From an uncultured Paracraurococcus sp. (GTDB lineage Bacteria > Pseudomonadota > Alphaproteobacteria > Acetobacterales > Acetobacteraceae), in NCBI GenBank assembly GCA_903896535.1, contig CAITYE010000137.1:1-37177 (forward strand): 37,177 nucleotides of DNA, read 5' to 3'. The position numbers and the translations under genes were made by a program. Below are positions 21,366 to 29,591 of this stretch, one piece after another. Under the pieces are notes generated by a model that saw nothing but the letters and a program-made list of their open reading frames with translations, was not told the origin of the DNA and did not search any database. Each line of letters opens with the position of its first letter. The stretch's first letter is position 1.

Positions 21366-22147
21366 TGGAAATCACCCTTCGGCTGCTGCTTGATGTGACG
21401 CCACACATGGGGGGGCTGATCGAGCGCCTGGTCGCGGCGCTGGAGGCGGTGCCCGGGCGTGTGACGGCGCCGCCGGCTCCAGTGCTTGCGCCGATATCTG
21501 CGCCGGTCACGGCGATGCTGGTGCCGGATATGCAGATAGCGGAGCCGGCTATGCAGATAGCGGAGCCGGCTATGCAGATAGCGGCGCCGGACGCGCTCGC
21601 GGCGGTCGAGCCGCCGGTACCGGTACCAGCGCCGGCCGAGCGGCAACGCCGCCCATCGCTCTGGTCGCCGGCGCGTGACGCGGTTCTGGTGGAGGGCTGG
21701 CCGAAGGGCATCGATGTCGCGGCGCTGCATATCGCGGTGAATGCTTTGTCCGGCCCGGTGATGCCACGCGATCGGCTGGCGGTGCGGGCGGCCTACCTGC
21801 GATTGAAGCGGCCGCCTGGCTATCACGGTCAGACGAAATCGGTGGCCGCGCCGCCTGTCGTGCCGGCGTCCGTTCCCGTCGCCGCGCCGCCCGTGCCGGC
21901 TCCGGCTCCCGCGGCCGCGCCAGTGTCTTCGCCTGTCGCCTCTCCCCCCGCACCCCCCAGGCAGGAAGCGGGCAGCATGACACCACCCGTCAGCACGACG
22001 GCGGTGGAAGCCTCGCTCGATCAAATCCGCCGCTGGGCCGGGGAGCGCGGCATCTCCTTCGACCATGCGGACGATCTGCCGCGGGTCAATGCCAAGCGGC
22101 GCCAGCATTTCCTGCCGCCGTTCGTGGTGCGGAAAATCCAGCGCTGA
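21365..22147 (+). CDS. Early protein with wHTH-like middle and tandem repeats
   Basis: From ATG 21365, which overlaps the GcrA-like stop, this protein has 260 residues. An N-terminal helical part is followed by an Ala/Pro-rich linker holding three seven-residue repeats (MQIAEPA). A middle domain (about 95-160, LWSPARDAVLVEGWPKGIDV then MPRDRLAVRAAYLRLKRPPGYHG) looks like a Myb/SANT or winged-helix fold. A second Pro/Ala linker follows, then a C-terminal domain (SLDQIRRWAGERGISF then LPRVNAKRRQHFLPPFVVRK). It may bind DNA in regulation or replication initiation. I do not recognise a named family. Confidence 0.6.
   Translation: MEITLRLLLDVTPHMGGLIERLVAALEAVPGRVTAPPAPVLAPISAPVTAMLVPDMQIAEPAMQIAEPAMQIAAPDALAAVEPPVPVPAPAERQRRPSLWSPARDAVLVEGWPKGIDVAALHIAVNALSGPVMPRDRLAVRAAYLRLKRPPGYHGQTKSVAAPPVVPASVPVAAPPVPAPAPAAAPVSSPVASPPAPPRQEAGSMTPPVSTTAVEASLDQIRRWAGERGISFDHADDLPRVNAKRRQHFLPPFVVRKIQR
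21530..21592 (+). repeat. Three 21 bp tandem repeats coding MQIAEPA
   Basis: ATGCAGATAGCGGAGCCGGC plus T is present twice exactly (21530-21550, 21551-21571) and once with changes at the end (21572-21592). Each copy uses the codon ATA, rare in this GC-rich genome. The repeat is in frame and extends the linker. Confidence 0.9.
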
Positions 22148-23211
22148 TGTCATCCGCCGAGCGCCTCACGCCGCACGAAATCTCCAGCATGCTGGCGGGG
22201 CGCATCCGCGACCTGGTGGATCGGCTCGCGCCCGGCGGCACGGTGATCGGCGGCGAATGGGTGGTGCGCAACCCGACGCGGCATGACCGCAATCCCGGCT
22301 CCTTCCGCATCCACCTGGTGGGGCCGGAAAAGGGTATGTGGTTCGAGTTCGCCAGCCGCGAAGGCGGCGACGCGCTGGGGCTGGTGGCCTATGTGCTCTA
22401 TGGCGGCGATGTCGGGCCGGCGATCAAATGGGCGAAGTCCTGGCTTGGGATCAGCGACGCGACTCCGCCGGAACAGGTGCGCGCTGCGATGCCGCCGCCG
22501 GTCGACGATGCGGCGGCCGAGGCCGAGGCGGCGCGGCGGCGGGAGTGGAAGCGCAAACTCGCCGTCCGGCTCTATCTCGATGCGCAGGAGCGGCTCGCCG
22601 GCACGCCGGCAGCAGAGTATCTCGCCGGGCGCGGCATCGATCTGGCGCAGCTCGGCCGCCAGCCGCGTGCCCTGCGATTCCATCCCGGGCTGCACAACGA
22701 GGAAAGCCAGGCGGCGTGGCCGGCGCTGGTGGCGGCGATCAATGATGGCGAGGGGCAGCATATCGCGACCCATCGGATATGGCTGGCGCGGATCGATGGG
22801 CGCTGGAAAAAGGCGCCGTTGCAGCAGCCGAAAATGGCGCTGGGTGCCTTCACCGGCGGGTTCATCTCGCTGTGGCGCGGGGCCTCGGGCAAGCCGTTGC
22901 GCGAGGCCCCCGAAGGCGACGCGGTGGCGATCGCCGAGGGGATCGAGACCGCCTTGTCCGTCGCGATCGCCTGCCCTGAGCTGCGCGTGCTGTGCGCCGT
23001 GGCGAGTTTCAACATGGGGCGCCTGGCGCTGCCCGCGACCATCCGCCGGGTGATCCTGGCGGCCGACAATGACCTCGACAACGCCATGGTCGAGGCCAAG
23101 CTCGCCGCGGCCGTCGCGCATTATCAGTCCGAGGGGCGGGATGTGCATGTCGCGATGCCGCCGGTGCCGGGTGCGGACTGGAATGACATCCTGCAGGGCG
23201 TCGAGGGCTAG
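22147..23211 (+). CDS. Toprim-domain primase-like protein
   Basis: This 354-residue protein starts with an ATG sharing one base with the previous stop region. Residues 1-100 form a primase-like N-terminal part (GGEWVVRNPTRHDRNPGSF then FEFASREGGDALGLVAYVL), with no zinc-finger cysteines. The C-terminal part is a Toprim domain: the acidic residue in AIAEGIETALS (Glu264) and the second motif AADNDLDN (Asp307, Asp309) are in place. Proteins of this layout (DUF7146 plus Toprim) act as phage primases. It lies upstream of the helicase-like ATPase, which supports a replication role. Confidence 0.85.
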   Translation: MSSAERLTPHEISSMLAGRIRDLVDRLAPGGTVIGGEWVVRNPTRHDRNPGSFRIHLVGPEKGMWFEFASREGGDALGLVAYVLYGGDVGPAIKWAKSWLGISDATPPEQVRAAMPPPVDDAAAEAEAARRREWKRKLAVRLYLDAQERLAGTPAAEYLAGRGIDLAQLGRQPRALRFHPGLHNEESQAAWPALVAAINDGEGQHIATHRIWLARIDGRWKKAPLQQPKMALGAFTGGFISLWRGASGKPLREAPEGDAVAIAEGIETALSVAIACPELRVLCAVASFNMGRLALPATIRRVILAADNDLDNAMVEAKLAAAVAHYQSEGRDVHVAMPPVPGADWNDILQGVEG

Positions 23212-23261
23212 ATGCGTCGCATTTCTCCTCCCCCGGCACCCCCTTCTGCAGAGCGGTCAGC

Positions 23262-23603
23262 ATGAGCGCCGCCGCCCGGAAATGCCCGGCGTGCAGCAAG
23301 CCGGTGACGCGGGAGGCGATGATCTGCCGCCACTGCGATGCCGCGCTGTTCGACCGGCAGCTCTGGGCGGCCGGGTGGCGCCTGGTGCTGGATCGGCCGC
23401 AACTCCCGGTCTCGTGGCCGGCCGAATTCGGGCCGCCGCGTCAGGGCCAGGTGTGCGCGGCCTGCGGTAATGCGTCGTGGGAAATCCTGCGGGACGGGAT
23501 CGGCTGCGCGATCTGCCATCCCGGCGGCAAAGCGGCGCGACCGATCGCGGCAATCGCAACGGGCCAGCAAGGCCCGGGCAAGAACGAGGGCGAAGCGGCA
23601 TGA
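23262..23603 (+). CDS. Zinc-ribbon protein of the replication region
   Basis: This 113-residue protein contains two cysteine-pair sets, CPAC...CRHC near the N-terminus and CAAC...CAIC near residues 66-87. Each could form a zinc ribbon. There is no enzyme motif. It stands between primase-like and helicase-like genes, and its stop overlaps the helicase ATG (ATGA), so it may be a zinc-binding accessory of the primase, which lacks its own zinc finger. That pairing is inference. Confidence 0.65.
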   Translation: MSAAARKCPACSKPVTREAMICRHCDAALFDRQLWAAGWRLVLDRPQLPVSWPAEFGPPRQGQVCAACGNASWEILRDGIGCAICHPGGKAARPIAAIATGQQGPGKNEGEAA

Positions 23604-25528
23604 CCGATGGACGGGAAAAGGTGCGGGCGGGCGTGCTCGGCGCACCGAAGGCGGCGCATCTGTCGGTGGTGGAGGGCGGCGGCGGCGAAAAAAATGCAGT
23701 ACAGCCCTTGAGCGGCAGGAAGGCGCGCGGCGGCAGAAAAGGCAATGACGGGCCTCCCTCGCCCGCCCTGCCGCCGCCGTCGCCCGAGAGCACCTGCCCG
23801 CTGGTGCCGCTGGGTCACCAGGACGGGGTTTTTCATTTCCTCGATATCGACGGGCAGAAGCGGCAGCTCTCGGCGCGGCAGATGGGCTCGCGCTCCGAGC
23901 TGGTGACGCTGTTCGTCGGCGAGGGCGATTGGCTGATGAAGTGGTTTCCCCGGGTGCGCAAATACACCGAGACGGTCGAGGGGGTCGAAGCCGAGAAAAC
24001 CGAGACCATCGGCATGAACCATGCCGCCGCCGGCGAGTGCCTGATGCGGCTGTGCCGCAAGGCCGGGCTTTATGGGCCGCATGTGGTGTTGCGCGGACCC
24101 GGGGTGTGGCGCGGCGACGATGGCAGCCCGGTGGTGCATGTCGGTGATTACGTGCTGTCCGGCGATCGCTGGGCGCCGTCGGGCTATCGTGGCGGCAACC
24201 AGGTCTGGCGGGTGGAATGGCCGGCGCCGCGGCCGGGTGCGCCGCGATCGGATGGCGAGCCGTCGGCGCCGGGTGATCCGGGCTTCGCGGCGCCGGCGAG
24301 CGTGGCGCAGCAACTGCAGGCGACGATCCGGGATCTGTGGTCGTTCCGCAATCCGGGTGCCGATATCGTGGTGCTCGGGCTGATGGGGATCGGCTATTAT
24401 GGCGCCGCCGCGCGGTGGCGGGCGAACGGGTATCTGATCGGCGGCACCGGCTCGGGCAAGTCGCTGCTGCTCGATCTGCTCAGGGCCTGTGTGCCGGCGC
24501 ATTCCTACAGCACCGACACCACCAAATCCGGCATCGAGAACGCGATCGATGGGCGGCCGAGCGGCGTGTTCATCGATGAGGCCGGCGATCGGGTGGATCA
24601 GCGCGGGGCGCAGAACCTGCTCGATTTCGTGCTCTCGGCCAGTTCAAACGACGGCACCAAGGGATTGCGTGGGACTATGGATGGGCGTGGGCGCTCGTTC
24701 GAGGTCCGCTGCAACGTGATCATGGCGACGGTCAATCCGCCCGATATGGGGCCGCAGCACCGCGATCGCTTCACCGTGGTCGATCTGCGCAAGCCCGGCG
24801 CCGGCGAGGATCATCGCGCCAAGATGGAGGCGGCGGCGGCCTGGGCGAAGGAACAGGGGCCGGCGCTGTGGGGCCGCGCGATCGAGGGTTGGGATCGGTG
24901 GCTGCTGGCGCGGGACGCCTACCGCGCGGCGCTGGCGCGGGCGCAATGCGCGGCCCGGGAAATGGACCAGATCGGCGCCATTCTGGCGACCTGGTGGGTG
25001 CTGGCCGAGGATGGCGTGCCGACCGAGGCGCAGGCGCTCGATGGCGTTGGCGCGATCGGGGCGTTCATCCGTGGCGCGGCGGCCGTCGCGCTGGAGGATG
25101 GGCCGCGCCGCATGGTGCAGCATTTGGCCGGGCGGACCATCCAGCGCGACCGCAGCACTGACCTGGAGCAGGTCGGCGTGCTGGTGCGCGAGACGTTCGA
25201 GGCGGCGACCGACAGCGAGGCCGATCCGACCCGGCGGCTGCTGATGCGCAGCGGTATCAGGGTGATCCGGGCAACCGATCTCAAGGATAAGCAGCAGCGT
25301 CCGGTGCCGCGAGGGGCCGATGGCGATGGCATCTGGTTTGGCCGAACCGTCAATGAACTCAGGGCGTTGTTCGGCGGGACGGTGTGGGATGGGGACCGAT
25401 GGACCTATGAGATGTTGCGGCATCCCTCGGCGGTGGAATGGCGGCACAAAAACGTTCGCATCGGTGGCGTGTCGGGTCCGGCGATCTGGATATCCCGCGC
25501 CGATTGGGACCCGCCGGATGACGATTAG
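23600..25528 (+). CDS. P-loop ATPase, replicative helicase-like
   Basis: I start at ATG 23600, overlapping the zinc-ribbon stop; 642 residues. The first 65 residues are a Gly/Pro-rich linker. Residues 65-230 form an N-terminal domain I do not recognise. The ATPase core has Walker A GGTGSGKS (Lys287) and Walker B GVFIDEAGD (Asp326, Glu327), then NVIMATVNPPDMG as a sensor-like strand and HRDRFTVVDLRKP with candidate arginine fingers. The end (from about 560) is probably DNA-binding. Together with the upstream primase it should form the phage replication unit. Its stop touches the repeat cluster that looks like an origin. Confidence 0.8.
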   Translation: MTDGREKVRAGVLGAPKAAHLSVVEGGGGEKNAVQPLSGRKARGGRKGNDGPPSPALPPPSPESTCPLVPLGHQDGVFHFLDIDGQKRQLSARQMGSRSELVTLFVGEGDWLMKWFPRVRKYTETVEGVEAEKTETIGMNHAAAGECLMRLCRKAGLYGPHVVLRGPGVWRGDDGSPVVHVGDYVLSGDRWAPSGYRGGNQVWRVEWPAPRPGAPRSDGEPSAPGDPGFAAPASVAQQLQATIRDLWSFRNPGADIVVLGLMGIGYYGAAARWRANGYLIGGTGSGKSLLLDLLRACVPAHSYSTDTTKSGIENAIDGRPSGVFIDEAGDRVDQRGAQNLLDFVLSASSNDGTKGLRGTMDGRGRSFEVRCNVIMATVNPPDMGPQHRDRFTVVDLRKPGAGEDHRAKMEAAAAWAKEQGPALWGRAIEGWDRWLLARDAYRAALARAQCAAREMDQIGAILATWWVLAEDGVPTEAQALDGVGAIGAFIRGAAAVALEDGPRRMVQHLAGRTIQRDRSTDLEQVGVLVRETFEAATDSEADPTRRLLMRSGIRVIRATDLKDKQQRPVPRGADGDGIWFGRTVNELRALFGGTVWDGDRWTYEMLRHPSAVEWRHKNVRIGGVSGPAIWISRADWDPPDDD

Positions 25529-25742
25529 CTGTGCGGCTGTGAGGGGCTGTGAGAAACCTGTGAGGCGCAAGCCTTTGATAACGCTTGCTGTGAGGCTGTG
25601 AGGATAAAAGGTGGAAAAGCCCAGAGAAGGGCCGTCCGTTCACCACCAACCGTCCTCACAGTCTCACAGTTCTCACAGTAATAATTTATATGAGTAAAGT
25701 CAGGAGGTTGGTCTGTGAGAAACGCTGTGAGGACCTGTGAGG
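25529..25742. repeat. Iteron cluster, replication origin candidate
   Basis: The octamer CTGTGAGG or CTGTGAGA occurs at 25537, 25547, 25558, 25588, 25596, 25713, 25725 and 25735, with a variant CTGTGCGG at 25529. Inverted copies (CCTCACAG or TCTCACAG) are at 25654, 25662 and 25671. Spacings of 8 to 12 bases place many on one face of the helix. Between inverted and last direct copies lies an AT-rich stretch (about 25678-25700). Direct iterons beside an AT-rich tract and next to replication genes are typical of origins. The last three copies overlap the start of the NusG-like gene, so autoregulation is also possible. Confidence 0.75.
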
Positions 25743-26497
25743 CGCCCGAGACCTATCCCGAGACTGCGAATTCCGCTTGCGACTCGGTCGATGATCGCAT
25801 AATCGGCAACGACGCTCCGCGGCCCTCTGGGCACCCGGAGTGCGGCAGCCATGGTGAAAACCGGGCGGAAATCAGCAGCAAGATTTTGAGACATGGCGGC
25901 CCACGCAAGAATGCGGGTGGGCCGCGCCCCAACAGCGGAGGACCTCGGCCTGGCGCTGGTCGCAAGGCGATGTTGGCATCGCCCGTCCTGCGCACTTGTG
26001 GCCCGCGCTGGTATTGCGTCGCCACATGGCCCGGCGCCGAAGACGCGGTCATCGAAGTGCTGAAGGCGGGAGGGGTCGAGTATCATTTCCCGCTGATGAT
26101 CGAGGATGACAGCGGGGTGAAGCGGCCGGTCTATTCTGGATATGTCTTCGTCCTGCTCGATCTGGATGTGCCGGGTTGGGAGATCTTGTCGCGGTCCAAG
26201 GCCACCCCGCCGCGGCGACTGCTTGGCGGATCGGGGGAGCGGCCCAGCCCGGTCGAGCCGCGAGGCTTCGTCGAAGGCCTGATCGCGGCGGCAAACGAAG
26301 ACGGCTTGATCGACGCGCGATCGGATGAGGATGAGGCGATCGAGCCCGGCTCGGCGGTCAAGATCACCGAAGGCCCCCTGGCCGGCTGCGAGGCGATCGT
26401 CCAGCACGCCGGGTCGAAATGGGTGCGGGTGACCGTCGCGATGTTCGGCCACCACACCACGGCGACGATGGGGCGCGGCGGGATCGAGGTCATCTGA
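25715..26497 (+). CDS. NusG-like (NGN-KOW) antitermination factor
   Basis: I start at GTG 25715, seven bases after AGGAGG at 25702-25707; 260 residues. Residues 61-84 carry three GGPR-type basic repeats (GGPRKNAGGPRPNSGGPRPG), similar to AT-hooks. The NGN domain follows (PRWYCVATWPGAEDAVIEVL, then KRPVYSGYVFVLLDLDVPGWE). A KOW domain ends the protein (EPGSAVKITEGPLAGCEAIV and VAMFGHHTTATM, the counterpart of the FGR.T motif of NusG). NusG paralogues such as RfaH bind elongating RNA polymerase and help it pass terminators. The place just before the late operon suggests a late-gene antiterminator. The basic N-terminus is an extra feature. Confidence 0.8.
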   Translation: MRNAVRTCEAPETYPETANSACDSVDDRIIGNDAPRPSGHPECGSHGENRAEISSKILRHGGPRKNAGGPRPNSGGPRPGAGRKAMLASPVLRTCGPRWYCVATWPGAEDAVIEVLKAGGVEYHFPLMIEDDSGVKRPVYSGYVFVLLDLDVPGWEILSRSKATPPRRLLGGSGERPSPVEPRGFVEGLIAAANEDGLIDARSDEDEAIEPGSAVKITEGPLAGCEAIVQHAGSKWVRVTVAMFGHHTTATMGRGGIEVI

Positions 26498-26673
26498 TGC
26501 GGGCGCTTCGCCACGTCGCCACGACGCCAGGCGGCCCAGCTTTGACCGTCGGCCGCCCTCGCATTCTGCAATGCACGAATGGGGGGGTCAGCCCATCAAA
26601 AAACGATTGGGTCCTTCCCCAAGGGGGCGAATACGGACGCGCAGAGCGCATATGGTTTCCAGATACCGGGTGA
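26497..26673 (+). CDS. Possible small protein between NusG-like and terminase genes
   Basis: ATG 26497 overlaps the NusG-like stop (TGATG) and opens 58 codons. Composition is unremarkable and no family is recognised; the translated end GGEYGRAERIWFPDTG looks like protein. It has no own ribosome site and would depend on coupling. It may equally be an untranslated leader to the late operon. Confidence 0.3.
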   Translation: MRALRHVATTPGGPALTVGRPRILQCTNGGVSPSKNDWVLPQGGEYGRAERIWFPDTG

Positions 26674-26680
26674 AGTGAAT

Positions 26681-26718
26681 GACTGAAATTGAAGGTGACG
26701 GCTGAAACCGACTGAAAT
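26681..26718. repeat. CTGAAA repeats before the terminase genes
   Basis: GACTGAAAT stands at 26681 and 26710, with GGCTGAAAC at 26700 between, just before the small terminase start. Terminase small subunits recognise short repeats near their own gene at cos or pac sites, so this is a candidate packaging signal. It is an inference from position. Confidence 0.4.
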
Positions 26719-26730
26719 GACGCGGAAAAT

Positions 26731-27426
26731 ATGACACCCTCGCCGCAAACCGCCTCCCCTGCCGCGCGCCATGTCGTCACCAAGCTCGAGTACGCCCGGC
26801 TGAAGGATCGATCGCCCGCCGCGGTGTCGGATTGGATCAAGCGCGGACGCCTTACCGCGCCGGCTCTGGTCGGCGAGGGGCGGAGTGCCCGGATCGACGT
26901 GGCTATTGCCGACGCGCAACTCGGCAGCAGCCTTTCCCTCGGCCACCAGATCGGCTTCGCCCAGCGCGAGCCCGGCCGCGACATTTTCACCCCGACCGCC
27001 GCCGCCCCCGTCGCGACCGTCCCCACCGAGCCCAACGACCAGTCCCGCCTCCTCCGCGCCCGCGCCGAGGAAGCCGAAATTCGCTCCGCCCGCGCCTTCG
27101 CCGACGAGCAGGAACGCAACGGCACCTGGCTGATCCGTGCCGACGCCGAGCGCGAATACGGCAAGCGCCTGGCCGAGACCGTCCAGGCCGTCGAGCGCTG
27201 GCTCCCGACCCTCTCCGAGCAGCTCGCCACGCTCGAAACCCGCGACGAACGCACCCTCGCCGTCTGGCTACGCGCCCGGTTTCGGGAACTGCGCCAGAAA
27301 CTCGCCCACGATGCCCGCCAAGCCGCCGCGATCGAACCGGAATTCGCCACCGCCCCATGCGCGCAGCCCTCCAACCCATCGCCAACCCCGCCCGAGCCTC
27401 CTACCAGCTCGCCGCCGCTGTCCTAG
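26731..27426 (+). CDS. Terminase small subunit (Nu1-like)
   Basis: This 231-residue protein starts the packaging and morphogenesis genes. The N-terminus has a winged-helix-like DNA-binding element (TKLEYARLKDRSPAAVSDWIK RGRL), with a following short beta part (ARIDVAIADAQL), as in Nu1-type small subunits. A long charged helix (about 100-190) is the likely oligomerisation part, and a Pro/Ser-rich tail ends it. It should bind the packaging site and load the large subunit. The large-subunit start lies 70 bp inside its end. The call combines HTH, position and neighbour. Confidence 0.8.
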   Translation: MTPSPQTASPAARHVVTKLEYARLKDRSPAAVSDWIKRGRLTAPALVGEGRSARIDVAIADAQLGSSLSLGHQIGFAQREPGRDIFTPTAAAPVATVPTEPNDQSRLLRARAEEAEIRSARAFADEQERNGTWLIRADAEREYGKRLAETVQAVERWLPTLSEQLATLETRDERTLAVWLRARFRELRQKLAHDARQAAAIEPEFATAPCAQPSNPSPTPPEPPTSSPPLS

Positions 27427-29363
27427 AGCCGGCGCCCCCGGTCGACTTCAACCTCTGGGCCGCCTCGCATATCGAATTCGGCAGCGAATCGCCCTTCCCG
27501 GGCCGCTACAACCCGGCCGCCTTCCCCTACTTCGCGCGCATTCTCGAAGTCCTCGGCCCCGAGCACCCGGCCAACGTCGTCGCTTTCCGCAAATCCGCCC
27601 AGCTCGGCGGTTCCGTGCTGGCGCAAATCTTCACCGCCGCCAGCCTCGATGTCGATCCCGGCCCCACCCTCTACGTCCACCCCACCACCGACAACGCTAT
27701 CCGCTGGGTGCGGACCAAATGGCGCCCGATGCTCCGCCCGATCGACGCGCGGCGCAACGGCACCGACGAAAAGCCTCTGATGGCCGCCGAATCGACCAAA
27801 TCCGGCGACAACAGCACCCTCTACCAGTCCACCCCTGACGGCCGCGGCTGGTTGATCATCTCGGGCGCCAACTCCGCTGCCTCGCTCTCGATGATCAGCG
27901 TCTCCCGCCAGGTGCAAGATGACCTGTCGAAATGGGTCAACAACGAGGCCGGCGACCCGGAAAGCCAGGCCGACAGCCGCAGCAAGGCCTACCTCAAGCT
28001 CGGCGCGAAAATCTTCAAGATCAGCACCCCGCTGACCGAACATAACTGCCGGATCACCGCCGCGTTTGAGCGCAGCACCCAGGAACACTGGCACGTCCCC
28101 TGCCCGCACTGCGGCCATCACCACGCGCTGGTGTGGGAAAACCTGTCGATCCCGGAAGATGACCCCGGCGCCGCCCAGTTCGTCTGCCCGGCCTGCTCGA
28201 AAGACATCCCGCCCTCGGCCAAGCGCGCCATGATCGCCGCCGGCGCCTGGGTGGCACACAACCCCGGCGCACCCACGGTCGGGTTCCATCTCTGGACCGC
28301 CTACAGCCCGCTGGAGACCTGGTCGAACATTGGCCACGCCTGGATCGCCGCCCGGGGTGACCCGGAAAAGCAGCAAACCTTCTTCAACGACGTGCTCGGC
28401 CTCGCCTACAAGTCCGCCGGCGAAGCGCCGCCCTGGGAAGCCCTGCGCGATCGCGCCAACAGCAACGGCCACCCTCTCGGAATCGTGCCGCCTGGCGCCC
28501 TCCTGCTGACGCTGGGCGTCGATTGCCAGGGCAACCGGCTGGAATGGCACCTGGTGGGCTGGGGACGGCACCGCAAGCGCTTCGTGATCGACTATGGCGA
28601 GATCGAGGGCGATATCAGCTCCGATCCCGCCCGGATTGTCCTGGATGCCCTGCGCAAGCGCAAATGGCGCGACTGGCAGGGGCGCCAGCGGCCGATCGAC
28701 CAGCTCGCGATCGACGCCGGCAACTGGACCGAGCACGTTTTGTCGTGGGCACGCACCCATTCACGCACCGAGGTGATGGCTATTCGCGGCTCCCGCTTCG
28801 AGAACGCCGTCCCGCTGCAACATCGCATCACGGACGAGCTGACGTTCAAGGGCAAAAAGGCCCGCACCGGCATTCGGCTCTGGTGGGTCGGCGTCTCCGG
28901 CCTCAAAGGCAGCCTCTACGAGGATCTGCGCAAGGACGATCCGCAGGCCCGCGGTCATGTCGCCTTCCCGACGGGACTGCCCGACGAATATTTCCGCCAG
29001 CTTTGCGCCGAGCGCCGCGTCGCCCATCGCAACCGGCGCGGCTACACCGAATTCCGCTGGGAAAAGGACCCCAGCACCCGCGCCGAAGTGCTGGACACGA
29101 TGATCTACGCCGAGGCCGCCGCCATTCGCGTCGATTGGCGCCGCCTCGGCGAACAGGACTGGGATCGCATCGAGGCCGAGCGCGAACCGGCCCGGCCGCC
29201 AGGCGCTCCCGACCACGATGACCCGGGTGACCTGTTCCAACGCGCTTTCGAGGCGCCCGACCCCCCGCGACAGGCCGAACCGGCGCCCCCGCCGACCCAG
29301 GCTGCCGCCGCGCCGCCCCCACGCATCCGGCCGGCGACCAAGCCGAGCTGGCTGAGAAGGTAG
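27357..29363 (+). CDS. Terminase large subunit (lambda gpA type)
   Basis: I start at ATG 27357, giving 668 residues. The ATPase part has the deviant Walker A of gpA-type enzymes (AFRKSAQLGGS, residues 76-86) and DPGPTLYVHPTTDNAIRWV. A zinc-type pair (CPHCGHHH and CPACSK) lies in the middle, as in this family. The nuclease part shows LTLGVDCQGNRLEWHLVGWG and LAIDAGNWTEHV, with the expected acidic residues. The last 60 residues are a Pro-rich tail likely to bind the portal. It pumps DNA into the prohead and makes the cut; gpA-type enzymes usually belong to cos phages. Confidence 0.93.
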   Translation: MRAALQPIANPARASYQLAAAVLEPAPPVDFNLWAASHIEFGSESPFPGRYNPAAFPYFARILEVLGPEHPANVVAFRKSAQLGGSVLAQIFTAASLDVDPGPTLYVHPTTDNAIRWVRTKWRPMLRPIDARRNGTDEKPLMAAESTKSGDNSTLYQSTPDGRGWLIISGANSAASLSMISVSRQVQDDLSKWVNNEAGDPESQADSRSKAYLKLGAKIFKISTPLTEHNCRITAAFERSTQEHWHVPCPHCGHHHALVWENLSIPEDDPGAAQFVCPACSKDIPPSAKRAMIAAGAWVAHNPGAPTVGFHLWTAYSPLETWSNIGHAWIAARGDPEKQQTFFNDVLGLAYKSAGEAPPWEALRDRANSNGHPLGIVPPGALLLTLGVDCQGNRLEWHLVGWGRHRKRFVIDYGEIEGDISSDPARIVLDALRKRKWRDWQGRQRPIDQLAIDAGNWTEHVLSWARTHSRTEVMAIRGSRFENAVPLQHRITDELTFKGKKARTGIRLWWVGVSGLKGSLYEDLRKDDPQARGHVAFPTGLPDEYFRQLCAERRVAHRNRRGYTEFRWEKDPSTRAEVLDTMIYAEAAAIRVDWRRLGEQDWDRIEAEREPARPPGAPDHDDPGDLFQRAFEAPDPPRQAEPAPPPTQAAAAPPPRIRPATKPSWLRR

Positions 29364-29366
29364 ATC

Positions 29367-29591
29367 ATGGCCTCGCAGCTTCCCGAGTTCACCCAGGCGC
29401 AATATGCGGCCCTGCAATCGCAGATCGCCAGCGGCGTGCAGCGCGTCCGCTACGACGGTCGCGGCGAGGTTCAATACCTGGAGCCCAAAGCCGCCATCGA
29501 GCTGCTCGACCGCATGCGCCGCGTGTTGGAGCACAACCAGGACGCGCCGCCGAAGACGTTGACCCGCCGCACCTATTATCGGCGCCCCTGA
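29367..29591 (+). CDS. Head-tail joining protein gpW-like
   Basis: This 74-residue protein starts three bases after the terminase gene and shares its last base with the portal start. The pattern (FTQAQYAALQSQIASGVQRVRYDGR, then a helix LLDRMRRVLEH, basic end RRTYYRRP) fits lambda gpW in size, position and alpha/beta order. gpW stabilises the filled head below the portal before tail joining. Confidence 0.85.
   Translation: MASQLPEFTQAQYAALQSQIASGVQRVRYDGRGEVQYLEPKAAIELLDRMRRVLEHNQDAPPKTLTRRTYYRRP

Noticed and set aside
23212-23265. A 17-codon frame between primase and zinc-ribbon genes (MRRISPPPAPPSAERSA)
   Set aside because: It ends in an ATGA overlap with the next gene, which is suggestive, but it is too short and low in complexity to support as a gene.
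25529-25742. A CRISPR array
   Set aside because: Repeats are 8 bases long, closely spaced and in both orientations, without uniform spacers; they fit iterons, not CRISPR.
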